This document shows positions 15,387-22,685 of a stretch of DNA of 32,911 bases, one piece after another. The translations under genes and the position numbers were made by a program. A model generated the notes under the pieces. That model ran no database searches. It was not told the DNA's origin and saw nothing but the letters and a program-made list of their open reading frames with translations. The DNA is from JBGLNJ01 sp964353405 (GTDB lineage Bacteria > Chloroflexota > Anaerolineae > Fen-1058): assembly GCA_964353405.1 (NCBI GenBank), contig CAYGWJ010000242.1, positions 1 to 32,911 of the forward strand, given 5' to 3'. Numbering within the stretch: the stretch's first letter is position 1; the number at the start of each line of letters is the position of its first letter.

Positions 15387-15944
15387 CTATTTCAGCCCAG
15401 GCAAAATCCCCCACACAGCCGGAGGCCAGATTGCCAGCCGGGCCCGGCCAACGAGCTTGCTCAGCGGAATCGGCCCCAGGCGGCGCGAGTCCAGGCTGCC
15501 GCCCGGCGCTCGATTATCGCCCATCACGAACACGCTGTCCTCGGGGACGTGCACCACGGGTGTATTCCCCGCCGTCGGCCCGCTGACGTAGGGCTCGTTC
15601 AGCGCAACACCGTTGACCCACACGCGTCCATCGCGGACTTGTACCGTATCGCCCGGCAGGCCGATGACGCGCTTGATGAGCGGCAACGGCTCGCCTTCGA
15701 CCGGAAAGACCACAATGTCCCCGCGCGAAGGCAAGCCGATGCGATAAGACACCTTGTCCACAATCACACGCTCGTTGTCATGCAGGCTCGGCTCCATACT
15801 ATGACCATAAACCAGCGTCGGCTGGATGACGATTTGCAGCGCCAGTGCCAGCAGCATACCCAGCAGAATGCTCTGACCTAGTTCGACAATTTCATTCCAC
15901 ACTCCCCGCTTGCGAGGCGGGACCGGCGGTTGTATATCCAGCAC
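15387..15944 (-). CDS. lepB: Signal peptidase I
   Basis: A membrane-bound serine protease that removes signal peptides from exported proteins. One N-terminal transmembrane helix (SILLGMLLALALQIVI) is followed by the catalytic box HSMEPSL and the catalytic Lys in IKRVIGLPGD. The C-terminal box VMGDNRAPGGSLDSRRLG is the family signature. The length, about 185 aa, is typical of the short bacterial form with one membrane helix. The GTG at 15944 is chosen because AGAGGT lies 6 bases upstream; a TTG at 15965 in the same frame would add seven residues. A possible promoter lies just upstream. Uma2 and double-GNAT genes follow on the same strand. Confidence 0.93.
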   Translation of the reverse strand: MLDIQPPVPPRKRGVWNEIVELGQSILLGMLLALALQIVIQPTLVYGHSMEPSLHDNERVIVDKVSYRIGLPSRGDIVVFPVEGEPLPLIKRVIGLPGDTVQVRDGRVWVNGVALNEPYVSGPTAGNTPVVHVPEDSVFVMGDNRAPGGSLDSRRLGPIPLSKLVGRARLAIWPPAVWGILPGLK

Positions 15945-15965
15945 GAGTTTACCTCTTGTCGTCAA

Positions 15966-16302
15966 GATTCACCTTAGCCATATCTTACCGCTAAGACGCG
16001 CAGCGTGCAAGGTCGCTAAAACGACGGCCACCAACCGATGTTTATGCGTGCCACCTTCAGATGAGGTCGCCCGATGGTAGTGCTTGAATCACAGGTGACG
16101 TAATCTGAAATTTGTTATGTAGAGGCGCACCCGACGCGAAGTCAAGTGCAGCACAGTTGAGCGTAGGAGACAACCCTCTTTGTCTCATCCAACATTAAGC
16201 TAACCCTTATCTGGCGATAATATGCCGTTTACAATCCAACGGTATCATATAGCCAAACTTGAGGGAGTCAGACAGACTCCCGGAAATACTCTGGAGGATG
16301 GA
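15966..16302. other. Divergent intergenic region between lepB and the secreted repeat protein
   Basis: No gene is visible in these ~340 bases. On the minus strand TTGCAC (16010-16005), a 17-base spacer and TAAGAT (15987-15982) could drive lepB. On the plus-strand side there are two hairpins, at 16167-16186 (GAGACAA / TTGTCTC) and 16263-16281 (GGGAGTC / GACTCCC). The second ends 11 bases before the GGAGG ribosome site of the next gene. Confidence 0.5.
16263..16281 (+). promoter_or_regulatory. Hairpin directly upstream of a ribosome site
   Basis: A 7-bp perfect stem GGGAGTC / GACTCCC with a 5-base loop, 21 bases before the ATG at 16303. Comparable stems lie before the starts at 20381, 24222 and 32351. 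Confidence 0.5.
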
Positions 16303-17337
16303 ATGAACAAGATCAAGATTGCAATGGCTGTGATGGCAGCCGTGATGGTGCTGGGCACGAGTGCCGTGGCGTTCGCCCAGACGCCCAATCCGCCCACTCC
16401 GCCTGCGCCGCCGACGGCGGCCCAGACGTTTTGGCAGACGTTGGCCGACAAGCTGGGCGTGACGGTGGAAAAGCTTCAAGCGGCAGTCCGTGATACTCTC
16501 AAGACGATGGTGGACAAAGCATTAGCCAATGGCAAGCTGACGCAGCAGCAAGCGGACAATCTGGGCACTCGCATTGACCAGTTCTCGTTCAACAGATCGC
16601 CGTTCGGCGGTTTTATGGGCAAGCGAGGCTACGATGGTGGCCGCGGCCTGATGGATGGCCAGGGGATATGGGATGCCGCCGCGCAAAACCTGAGGATGAC
16701 GACGCAGGAGCTCATGACGGAACTGCGCAGCGGCAAGACGCTGGCTGATGTGGCGAAGGAAAAGAACATCAGCACGGATGACCTCAAGGCCGCCATCGTC
16801 AAGACCGTCGGCGCGCAGATTGACCAGGCGGTCAAGGACGGCAAGCTGACGCAGGCGCAGGCCGACAAGGCCAAGGCCCAACTCAACGATCTGTCGCTCG
16901 ACCAGATGTGGTTCAATCGCGGCCAGGGCAATCTGCCCGGTGTTCGCTTCGACATGGGTCAAGAGGTTCTGAACGCGGCCGCCAAAAAGCTGGACATGCC
17001 TGCACAAGAGTTGATGACCGAGCTGCGCAATGGCAAGACGCTGACGGATGTGGCGACGGAAAAGAAGGTCAGCGCGGACGATCTCAAGGCGGCGATCGTG
17101 GCGGCGGTGGATGCCAAGCTTGACCAGGCGGTCAAGGATGGCAAGCTGACACAGGCGCAGGCTGACCAGATCAAGGCCCAGGCAGACAAGATGACCCTGG
17201 ACAATGCTTTCGGAATGGGTATGCGCCGGGGCGGGGGATTCGGCCCGGGCACCAATGGTTTCAAGGGCTATCGCCCGTTTGGGCCTCGCGGCAACCAGAC
17301 TCCGCAGCCGGCAACGCCTCAAGGGTCAAGTTCATAA
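16303..17337 (+). CDS. Secreted protein with repeated helical domains
   Basis: A 344-aa exported protein with a signal peptide (residues 1-25, ending SAVAFA-Q) and a Pro-rich linker. Three related helical units follow. The first (FWQTLADKLGVTVEKLQAA, ending with DKALANGKLTQQQAD) is divergent. Units 2 and 3 (bases 16677-16885 and 16977-17186) are close copies sharing QELMTELR, GKTL-DVA-EK, DDLKAAIV and DQAVKDGKLTQAQAD. Gly/Phe/Arg-rich linkers separate them, and the C-terminus is Pro/Gln-rich. Such proteins are common in Chloroflexota and Firmicutes without known function; roles in cell-envelope binding or metal sensing are guesses. GGAGG lies 5 bases before the chosen ATG. The frame is open further 5', but that part has no signal peptide. 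Confidence 0.8.
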   Translation: MNKIKIAMAVMAAVMVLGTSAVAFAQTPNPPTPPAPPTAAQTFWQTLADKLGVTVEKLQAAVRDTLKTMVDKALANGKLTQQQADNLGTRIDQFSFNRSPFGGFMGKRGYDGGRGLMDGQGIWDAAAQNLRMTTQELMTELRSGKTLADVAKEKNISTDDLKAAIVKTVGAQIDQAVKDGKLTQAQADKAKAQLNDLSLDQMWFNRGQGNLPGVRFDMGQEVLNAAAKKLDMPAQELMTELRNGKTLTDVATEKKVSADDLKAAIVAAVDAKLDQAVKDGKLTQAQADQIKAQADKMTLDNAFGMGMRRGGGFGPGTNGFKGYRPFGPRGNQTPQPATPQGSSS

Positions 17338-17362
17338 CAGCATCACTCGTACGAGCAAAGGT

Positions 17363-17387
17363 AGGGGCGCAGGATGACTGTGCCCCT
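17363..17387 (+). terminator. Hairpin after the secreted repeat protein
   Basis: GGGGCGCAG (17364-17372) pairs with CTGTGCCCC (17378-17386) with one G-U pair, extended by A17363-T17387. A moderately T-rich tail (GCTTTCGCTTTCC) follows. A small palindrome, CTCGTACGAG, lies just before it at 17346-17355. Confidence 0.55.
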
Positions 17388-17504
17388 GCTTTCGCTTTCC
17401 GCAATTGTCTGGTAAAGTAATCCATGTTAAAGTCAACTGCTCTGGGGGCTAGTGCGCTTGCACCACCGGCAAAGCGTTTGTCTCGTTTTAAAAGATCCGC
17501 TGCC

Positions 17505-18074
17505 ATGCCGTCCAGCGATCAAGCCCTGGTCAAAGCATCCGTTCGCGGCGACGCACAGGCCTTTGCCGAACTTGTTGCGCGCTACACTGCGCCGATCTTT
17601 AACCTGGCCTTCCGTTTGACGGGCGACCGCGTCGAAGCAGAGAACGTGACGCAGGAAGCTTTCCTGCGCGCTTATTCCGCATTGCCACACTCGCGCACAG
17701 AGATGGCCTTCAAGCCGTGGCTGTTCCAGATCGCCGTCAACCTGTGTCGAGACCTGGCACGCAAAAAACGTCCCGATGCATTCACCGATTTGGCGCGAGA
17801 GGACGAGGAGGCCCCGGAAGAAAAAATCGAAGACAAAGCACCCCTGCCTTTGGATCAGATTGAAGAGCACGAACTGGAGCGTGCGTTGGCGCACGCCGTG
17901 GCAAGCCTGCCGGAAGTCTACCGCGCCGCCGTGACGTTGCGCTACACCGAAGAATTGTCTTACGAAGAAATCGCCGCCGTGCTCAAACTGCCTGTCAATA
18001 CTGTGCGCACGCACTTGTTCCGGGCCAAGACGATGCTGCGCAAGTCGTTAGCCGATTGGGAGGGTGGAAATTAA
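17505..18074 (+). CDS. ECF-type RNA polymerase sigma factor
   Basis: A 189-aa extracytoplasmic-function sigma factor. Region 2 is seen as AFAELVARYTAPIFNLAFRL followed by TGDRVEAENVTQEAFLRAY. An acidic linker (EDEEAPEEKIED) follows, and region 4 reads ASLPEVYRAAVTLRYTEEL, SYEEIAAVLKLPVNTVRTHL, with FRAKTMLRKSL as the recognition-helix end. Start 17505 gives the usual ECF N-terminus (SDQALVKASVRGDAQAF). An ATG at 17424 in frame would add 27 unconserved residues, and neither start has a good ribosome site. Its stop is 10 bases before the HD gene start. A zinc-type anti-sigma gene follows after that gene, so the pair probably controls the downstream envelope genes. Confidence 0.9.
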   Translation: MPSSDQALVKASVRGDAQAFAELVARYTAPIFNLAFRLTGDRVEAENVTQEAFLRAYSALPHSRTEMAFKPWLFQIAVNLCRDLARKKRPDAFTDLAREDEEAPEEKIEDKAPLPLDQIEEHELERALAHAVASLPEVYRAAVTLRYTEELSYEEIAAVLKLPVNTVRTHLFRAKTMLRKSLADWEGGN

Positions 18075-18084
18075 AAGAGACACC

Positions 18085-18927
18085 ATGGGTCCAGATATCG
18101 AACTGCCATCCGAAGACGCGCTGTTGCCGCCCGCAGAGCCACCGAAGGGCAAGCTGCCGCTCCATTTGCCCGCGCGGCACAACCCCACACTCCACAAGCT
18201 GGTCGAGCGCATCAACGCCGACGACGAAGTCTATGCGCTGTGGGAATGCGCCAACGTCAACGCCGTCACGCGGCTGGGCATGACCGATCATGGCCCGGTG
18301 CACGTCCACATCGTCGCCAACATTGCGCTCAAGCTCATGCGACTGCTCATCGCCGCCGGCATCCAGCCCACCATTGTCCGCGACTATGCGCTGACGAATG
18401 AAGATGCCGAAATCGTCGTCGTGCTGGCCTCGCTCACGCACGATCTGGGCATGTCTATCCACCGGATAGATCACGAGCAATTCAGCCTGTTCGTGGCGCA
18501 GATGAAAATCCGGCAATGGCTCGACGGCCTTTACGATGTCCGCACGGCCACCCTCGTCCGCTCGGAGGCGCTGCACGCCATCATCTCGCATCGCAAAGGC
18601 GGGCGGCCGCTCACGGTGGAGGCGGGCGTTGTGCGCGTGGCCGACGCGCTGGACATGACCAAGGGCCGCAGCCGCATTCCGTTCGAAGCCGGGCAAGTGG
18701 ACATCCACTCGCTTTCGGCGGCGGCGATTGACAAGGTGGCAATCTTGCACGGCGAAGCCAAGCCGATTCGCATCGTGGTGACCATGACCAACTCGGCGGG
18801 CATCTTTCAGCTCGACGAGCTGCTCAAGGAAAAACTGCACGGGTCGGGACTGGAGCCTTACGTAGAAGTCGAGGCAACCGTGGAAGGCGAAGCAGAAAAA
18901 AAGCTCATCCAGGTGTTTCGGTTGTAG
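18085..18927 (+). CDS. HD-domain phosphohydrolase
   Basis: A 280-aa metal-dependent HD-superfamily protein. Metal ligands are visible as H69 (TDHGPVHV), H119-D120 (LTHDLGMS), later histidines (HAIISHR, 165-171) and D188 in VRVADALDM. Substrates of this family range from nucleotides to cyclic dinucleotides; none can be assigned here. The region from about residue 205 to the C-terminus is an alpha/beta extension ending in LIQVFRL. A GTG at 18064 in frame overlaps the sigma-factor stop and sits directly after GGGAGG; the ATG at 18085 gives better spacing but a weak site. It is probably co-transcribed with the sigma factor and ends at a strong terminator. Confidence 0.82.
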   Translation: MGPDIELPSEDALLPPAEPPKGKLPLHLPARHNPTLHKLVERINADDEVYALWECANVNAVTRLGMTDHGPVHVHIVANIALKLMRLLIAAGIQPTIVRDYALTNEDAEIVVVLASLTHDLGMSIHRIDHEQFSLFVAQMKIRQWLDGLYDVRTATLVRSEALHAIISHRKGGRPLTVEAGVVRVADALDMTKGRSRIPFEAGQVDIHSLSAAAIDKVAILHGEAKPIRIVVTMTNSAGIFQLDELLKEKLHGSGLEPYVEVEATVEGEAEKKLIQVFRL

Positions 18928-18951
18928 GCCAGGCACTATAGTGAAAGTGCG

Positions 18952-18976
18952 GGCAGCCCTTGTAGCTGCCTTTTTT
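18952..18976 (+). terminator. Rho-independent terminator after the HD gene
   Basis: GGCAGC (18952-18957) and GCTGCC (18965-18970) form a perfect 6-bp stem with a 7-base loop, followed directly by TTTTTT. This is the cleanest terminator in the window. It separates the sigma/HD unit from the anti-sigma and efflux unit. Confidence 0.88.
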
Positions 18977-18982
18977 GTTGTG

Positions 18983-19009
18983 GTGAAACTTTTGGGCGAC
19001 TGGGCCGTG
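18983..19009 (+). promoter_or_regulatory. Candidate ECF sigma-dependent promoter
   Basis: GTGAAAC (18983-18989), a 16-base spacer and CGTG (19006-19009) resemble the GAAC/CGTC architecture of ECF promoters. It lies between the terminator and the anti-sigma gene. No sigma-70-type boxes are seen in this stretch. Confidence 0.45.
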
Positions 19010-19031
19010 TTAAATGCATGGGAGAAACCAG

Positions 19032-19607
19032 ATGAGCGAGCATATTGACCGCTACACACTGGATGCCTATGTTGAACAGATGTTGCCCGCGGCCGAGCGT
19101 CGCACCGTGGAAGCGCATGTAACGACCTGTCCCGCGTGCCAGGCGCGCCTGGTGGCGGCCAAACAAATCCCGGCGATGCTTTACGATCTGCCGCGCGAGC
19201 GGCCTGCGCCAGAGCTGGCCGCCCGGATCAACGCGACGATTGTTGCCCAACGCACGCCGGCTACGGCCAAATGGATACCGAGGCTGGTTCTGGCCATGTT
19301 CGCAGCAGGACTTGCTTTGCTGGCGCTGGCCGCACCGAAATGGAGCGGCTGGGCAGTGGCTGCAGCGACGGCCCAACTGCCAAATGAGCAGGCGATCCTG
19401 GGCTGGCTGGGCAATCTCGTCGCCGACCCGGCCATCGCTTTGGAAGCGGTGACGGCGTTTGGACAACAAACGCTCACGGGCGTGGAGGAAATGGACGTGT
19501 TGTTCACGTTGGCAACGGTATTACTCGCAGCAGCCAGCATCGCGGGGCTGGTTCAATTGCTTGGCAGCGAGCAGCCTCTGGCCGCCAAAGCCAGGGCGCA
19601 AGCTTAG
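19032..19607 (+). CDS. Anti-sigma factor with zinc-finger (ZAS-like) domain
   Basis: A 191-aa membrane protein. The cytosolic N-terminus is a ZAS-type domain, with H29-x3-C33-x2-C36 (HVTTCPAC) after RYTLDAYVEQMLPAAERR; this domain binds and silences ECF sigma factors. A first membrane helix lies at about residues 83-102 and a second at about 155-177. GGGAGA six bases upstream supports the start at 19032; an ATG at 19014 would add six residues. The matching sigma factor is probably the one at 17505, with one gene and a terminator between them, so the anti-sigma gene may be transcribed by its own target. Confidence 0.85.
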   Translation: MSEHIDRYTLDAYVEQMLPAAERRTVEAHVTTCPACQARLVAAKQIPAMLYDLPRERPAPELAARINATIVAQRTPATAKWIPRLVLAMFAAGLALLALAAPKWSGWAVAAATAQLPNEQAILGWLGNLVADPAIALEAVTAFGQQTLTGVEEMDVLFTLATVLLAAASIAGLVQLLGSEQPLAAKARAQA

Positions 19608-19614
19608 GAGATAG

Positions 19615-20307
19615 ATGAGAACTGTTCTGGTCGCTTTGTTGGTCATCGCATGCCTGGTCGTGATTGCTATTCCAGCCCTTATCGCAGCGCCGGAAACGCC
19701 GCAGGCCACGCCGCGTCCAGAGCGTGACGTGTCCAGACAGTTCCGCTTTGAAGGCGCACCGATTTGGATGCGATTGAGCCCGTTCGGAGCGCACACCGGA
19801 GGCTGGCGGGGGATCCTTTCAGCCGCCGCCTCATGGGTGTACCTCTACCTCACATCGGTGTTGATGCTGGCGCTGATGCCACACCGCGTCCGACGGGTGA
19901 CGCAGGCGCTCAAATCAGGCGGATGGCGCGAGCGAGGACGATTGTTTTTGATTGGCCTGTTGGCAACACTGGCATCCGTTTTGCTGGTCGTGCTCGCGCG
20001 CTTTGCGTTTGTCTGGTTCGCGCTGGTCATCCTGCTCGTCGGGGGAGTGTTGGTGTTATCCTTCCTGGGAGTTATCGGCGTCAGCTTGATGATAGGGGAG
20101 GGCGTGCGCAAGTGGGCCAGGTTTGCGCCGTCGTTATGGGTCGAGCTGGCGCTGGGCAGTCTCATCCTGTTCGCGTTTGGGCACATACCGGTGGCGGGTT
20201 GGATTCTCGTCGGCATTGTGATGGCCTGGGGATTGGGCGCAGTGCTGGCAACTCATCTGGGCAGCGGCGAAGCCTGGTCGCTGCAAGATTGGAAAACGAC
20301 AGATTGA
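19615..20307 (+). CDS. Polytopic membrane protein of unknown function
   Basis: A 230-aa protein that I do not recognise. It has an N-terminal helix or signal anchor (residues 2-24), a ~45-residue polar exported stretch, then four or five hydrophobic helices from about residue 65 to 217 and a short polar tail. A basic loop (HRVRRVTQALKSGGWRERGR) separates helices 2 and 3. AGGAGA precedes the ATG, and it lies 7 bases after the anti-sigma gene, so the two are co-transcribed. Its location suggests a part in signal transfer to the anti-sigma factor or in the envelope function that follows. Confidence 0.75.
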   Translation: MRTVLVALLVIACLVVIAIPALIAAPETPQATPRPERDVSRQFRFEGAPIWMRLSPFGAHTGGWRGILSAAASWVYLYLTSVLMLALMPHRVRRVTQALKSGGWRERGRLFLIGLLATLASVLLVVLARFAFVWFALVILLVGGVLVLSFLGVIGVSLMIGEGVRKWARFAPSLWVELALGSLILFAFGHIPVAGWILVGIVMAWGLGAVLATHLGSGEAWSLQDWKTTD

Positions 20308-20310
20308 TTC

Positions 20311-20356
20311 GCCCTTGCGAGAATTCGCAAGGGCTGCCCCTGGGATTTCCCAGGGG
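20311..20356 (+). promoter_or_regulatory. Two tandem hairpins before the lipoprotein gene
   Basis: The first is GCCCTTGCGA (20311-20320) with TCGCAAGGGC (20325-20334), a 10-bp stem with a 4-base loop. The second is CCCCTGGG (20337-20344) with CCCAGGGG (20349-20356) and an ATTT loop. The second stem recurs exactly at 24182-24201 with an ATTG loop. There is no T-run, so they are more likely processing or regulatory stems than terminators. Confidence 0.6.
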
Positions 20357-20380
20357 GTGATCGCGGGAGGTCAATTGGAG

Positions 20381-21172
20381 ATGATGATGCGCAAGTGGCT
20401 ATTAGGAGTTTTGACCGTTCTGATGCTGGCGGGCTGTGCGGCTCCTCAGCCGACACGTCTTCAGTCCACACCGACTGCGGCAGCGGCTGTACCAACGGCG
20501 ACGCGCGCGCGGACGGTACAACCGACGCCCACGACCGAAGCAACCGCAACGGCTGCGGCGCTGCCGTCGGTCGCGCCAAGCGCTACCACCACGACCGCAC
20601 CGACGATGACGCCGAGTCCTTCGCCGACGGTGACGCCAGCCAATGTGGCTGTGCGACCCCCGTCAAAGCCTGGCGTCGCATCAGGCGTGCTCTTGGCGAT
20701 TGATCCGAGGAAATATCCTACGCCGGTTCTGTTCACACCGGATAGCAGCGCAACCTATCATGTGTCGCAGCCGGTCGTTCACTTTGTCTGGAGCGCCACG
20801 CCGACCGACTTGATGACGTTTGGGCAGACGCCGGGCTGCGTTTCAGACGCCACAAATTTCCGGCGCGCGCTTGAATCATACCAGCTGGTCATTCACAGCC
20901 TGGACGCTCAGCGAGCCGATCAAGTTCAGTGGACGGACAACGGCACTACGTTTGACTTGAATCTCACCACGGTTCCACAGGGACGCTACTCGTGGTCGGT
21001 GAATGTGGTGACGCTGTGCGAGAGTTATGTGGTCGGGCAGCGCAACGACACGCGCCCAACCGCCGAAGCGCACAGCAGCGACCCGGCCTTTCACAAGGGC
21101 ACACTGCAACGTACTTTCCTGGGGCCGGCCAGCCCGACGAGCGCAACGCGCATCATCAACTGGGTTCCGTAA
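20381..21172 (+). CDS. Lipoprotein with Thr/Ala/Pro-rich linker
   Basis: A 263-aa exported lipoprotein: a short hydrophobic signal ends in the lipobox LMLAGC near residue 19. A low-complexity Thr/Ala/Pro linker of about 80 residues would span the cell-wall zone. A C-terminal beta-rich domain follows (HVSQPVVHFVWSATP, YQLVIHSLDAQ, GRYSWSVNVVTLCESY), reminiscent of fibronectin-like or sugar-binding sandwiches. Two cysteines (CVSDA, LCESY) could form a disulfide. Three ATGs in a row (20381, 20384, 20387) are possible starts; GGGAGG lies 10 bases before the first and GGAG 6 bases before the last. The function is unknown. Confidence 0.78.
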   Translation: MMMRKWLLGVLTVLMLAGCAAPQPTRLQSTPTAAAAVPTATRARTVQPTPTTEATATAAALPSVAPSATTTTAPTMTPSPSPTVTPANVAVRPPSKPGVASGVLLAIDPRKYPTPVLFTPDSSATYHVSQPVVHFVWSATPTDLMTFGQTPGCVSDATNFRRALESYQLVIHSLDAQRADQVQWTDNGTTFDLNLTTVPQGRYSWSVNVVTLCESYVVGQRNDTRPTAEAHSSDPAFHKGTLQRTFLGPASPTSATRIINWVP

Positions 21173-21236
21173 CGAATCAAACCACAAAGGGCAAACGCCA
21201 AAAGTAGGCCTGACGTTTTACGCAATGGAGAATGAG

Positions 21237-22634
21237 ATGAAACGACGCACGTACAGCATACTAGCGATTTTTCTGGCGCTGGCACTTGTCGGCTGCCAGG
21301 CGCAAGCACCTGCAGCCAAGCCAACCGCGCCGCAGACAGCTCGAGTCCAGCGCGGGAATTTGACCGCGACTATCGCCGCCGCCGGGACGGTCGCCGCGCG
21401 ATCACAGGTCGCGCTGACGTTCCAGTCTTCGGGGCAGGTCAAGGAGATTGACGTCAAGGTCGGCGACAAGGTCAAGGCCGGTCGAGTGTTGGCCAAGCTG
21501 GACACGACGGACCTGGAGACGTCGGTAGCCAAGGCGCAGAACGCCCTGGATTCCTCCAAGGTACAATTGCAAAAGACCAGGAAAGGGCCTACGCCGGCTC
21601 AGGTCGAGTCTGCCAAGGCCAGTTTGGCGAGCGCACAGGCAGCGTATCAGGACGCGCTGAACAAGTACAGCCTGAACGACGCACAGATCGCCGTGGCGCG
21701 CGCCCAAGTAGATAAAGCCGCCGCAACGGTTCAACGCGCGCAACTGGCGTATAACTGGGAAGCGAACAACTGGCTGGACCCGAACCCGAGCCTGTCGGCA
21801 CAGGCGACCGCGCTGACGGATGCGCAGTCGGCGTACACTTTGACGGTGGCGGCGTATAACCAGCAGGCGGCGAACATCAACAATAGCGCGATACAGTCGG
21901 CGGCGTCTCAAGCAGCGCAGGCGCAGTCTGCGCTCGACAAGCTGCTGGCGACGCCAGCGCCCGAAGACATTGCCGTCGCAGAGGCGGCGGTGAAGCAGAA
22001 CGAAGCCAGCCTGCAGCAGGCGCAGCTCGCGCTGGCCAAGGCGTCCGTCATCGCGCCGTTCGATGGAACGGTGGGCGACATTTACGTGCAGATCGGTCAA
22101 TGGGCGACCGGGAGCACGCAGGCTGTGGCGCTGGCCGATCTGTCCAAGCTGGATGTAACCGTCACGTTCGCCGAAGTGGACGTGACCAAAGTCCAAGTGG
22201 GCGATCAAGCGGAAATCACGTTGGACGCGGAGCCGGGCGCGGTGTTCAGCGGCACGCTGACTGAGATTGACTTGGTCGGCACAATCACGTCCGGCGTGGT
22301 CAATTACTCGGCGAGTGTTTCCGTGGACAAACCGGGCGAGAGCATTCGTCCCGGTATGAACGCGAGCGCGAGCATCATCCTGCAACATCGCGAGAATGTT
22401 TTGCTGGTTCCCAATCGTGCCGTGCGAACGGTCGGCAGGGTCAGGACAGCGACCGTGTTGTACGAAGGCCAGTTGATTGATATGCCGGTGACGGTTGGCC
22501 TGACGGGCGATTCGCAGAGCGAGGTGTTGAGCGGATTGCAGGAAGGCGACGTGGTGCTCACCAGCCAGACGACGACGACTGGGGCGCGTGGTGTTCCCGG
22601 CGCAGGCGCGGTCTTGGGCGGGTTGGGTAGATAA
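21237..22634 (+). CDS. HlyD/MacA-like membrane fusion lipoprotein 1
   Basis: A 465-aa periplasmic-adaptor-type protein for an ABC exporter. The signal ends in the lipobox LALVGC (lipid Cys20). A biotinyl-lipoyl-like half (GQVKEIDVKVGDKVKAG) is followed by a long Ala/Gln-rich coiled coil (about residues 105-265), the second lipoyl half (ASVIAPFDGTVGDIYVQIGQ), a beta-barrel domain, and a membrane-proximal part with LLVPNRAVRTVG. ATG 21237 follows GGAG by 6 bases; ATG 21225 is an alternative. It is a tandem duplicate of the next gene. Two adaptors before one MacB suggest a hetero-oligomeric assembly or alternative partners. Confidence 0.88.
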   Translation: MKRRTYSILAIFLALALVGCQAQAPAAKPTAPQTARVQRGNLTATIAAAGTVAARSQVALTFQSSGQVKEIDVKVGDKVKAGRVLAKLDTTDLETSVAKAQNALDSSKVQLQKTRKGPTPAQVESAKASLASAQAAYQDALNKYSLNDAQIAVARAQVDKAAATVQRAQLAYNWEANNWLDPNPSLSAQATALTDAQSAYTLTVAAYNQQAANINNSAIQSAASQAAQAQSALDKLLATPAPEDIAVAEAAVKQNEASLQQAQLALAKASVIAPFDGTVGDIYVQIGQWATGSTQAVALADLSKLDVTVTFAEVDVTKVQVGDQAEITLDAEPGAVFSGTLTEIDLVGTITSGVVNYSASVSVDKPGESIRPGMNASASIILQHRENVLLVPNRAVRTVGRVRTATVLYEGQLIDMPVTVGLTGDSQSEVLSGLQEGDVVLTSQTTTTGARGVPGAGAVLGGLGR

Positions 22635-22685
22635 CGTGATGCGCAGAGTGTTGCACGCGCAAAGCAGACGATGCAGGAGCCAAGT

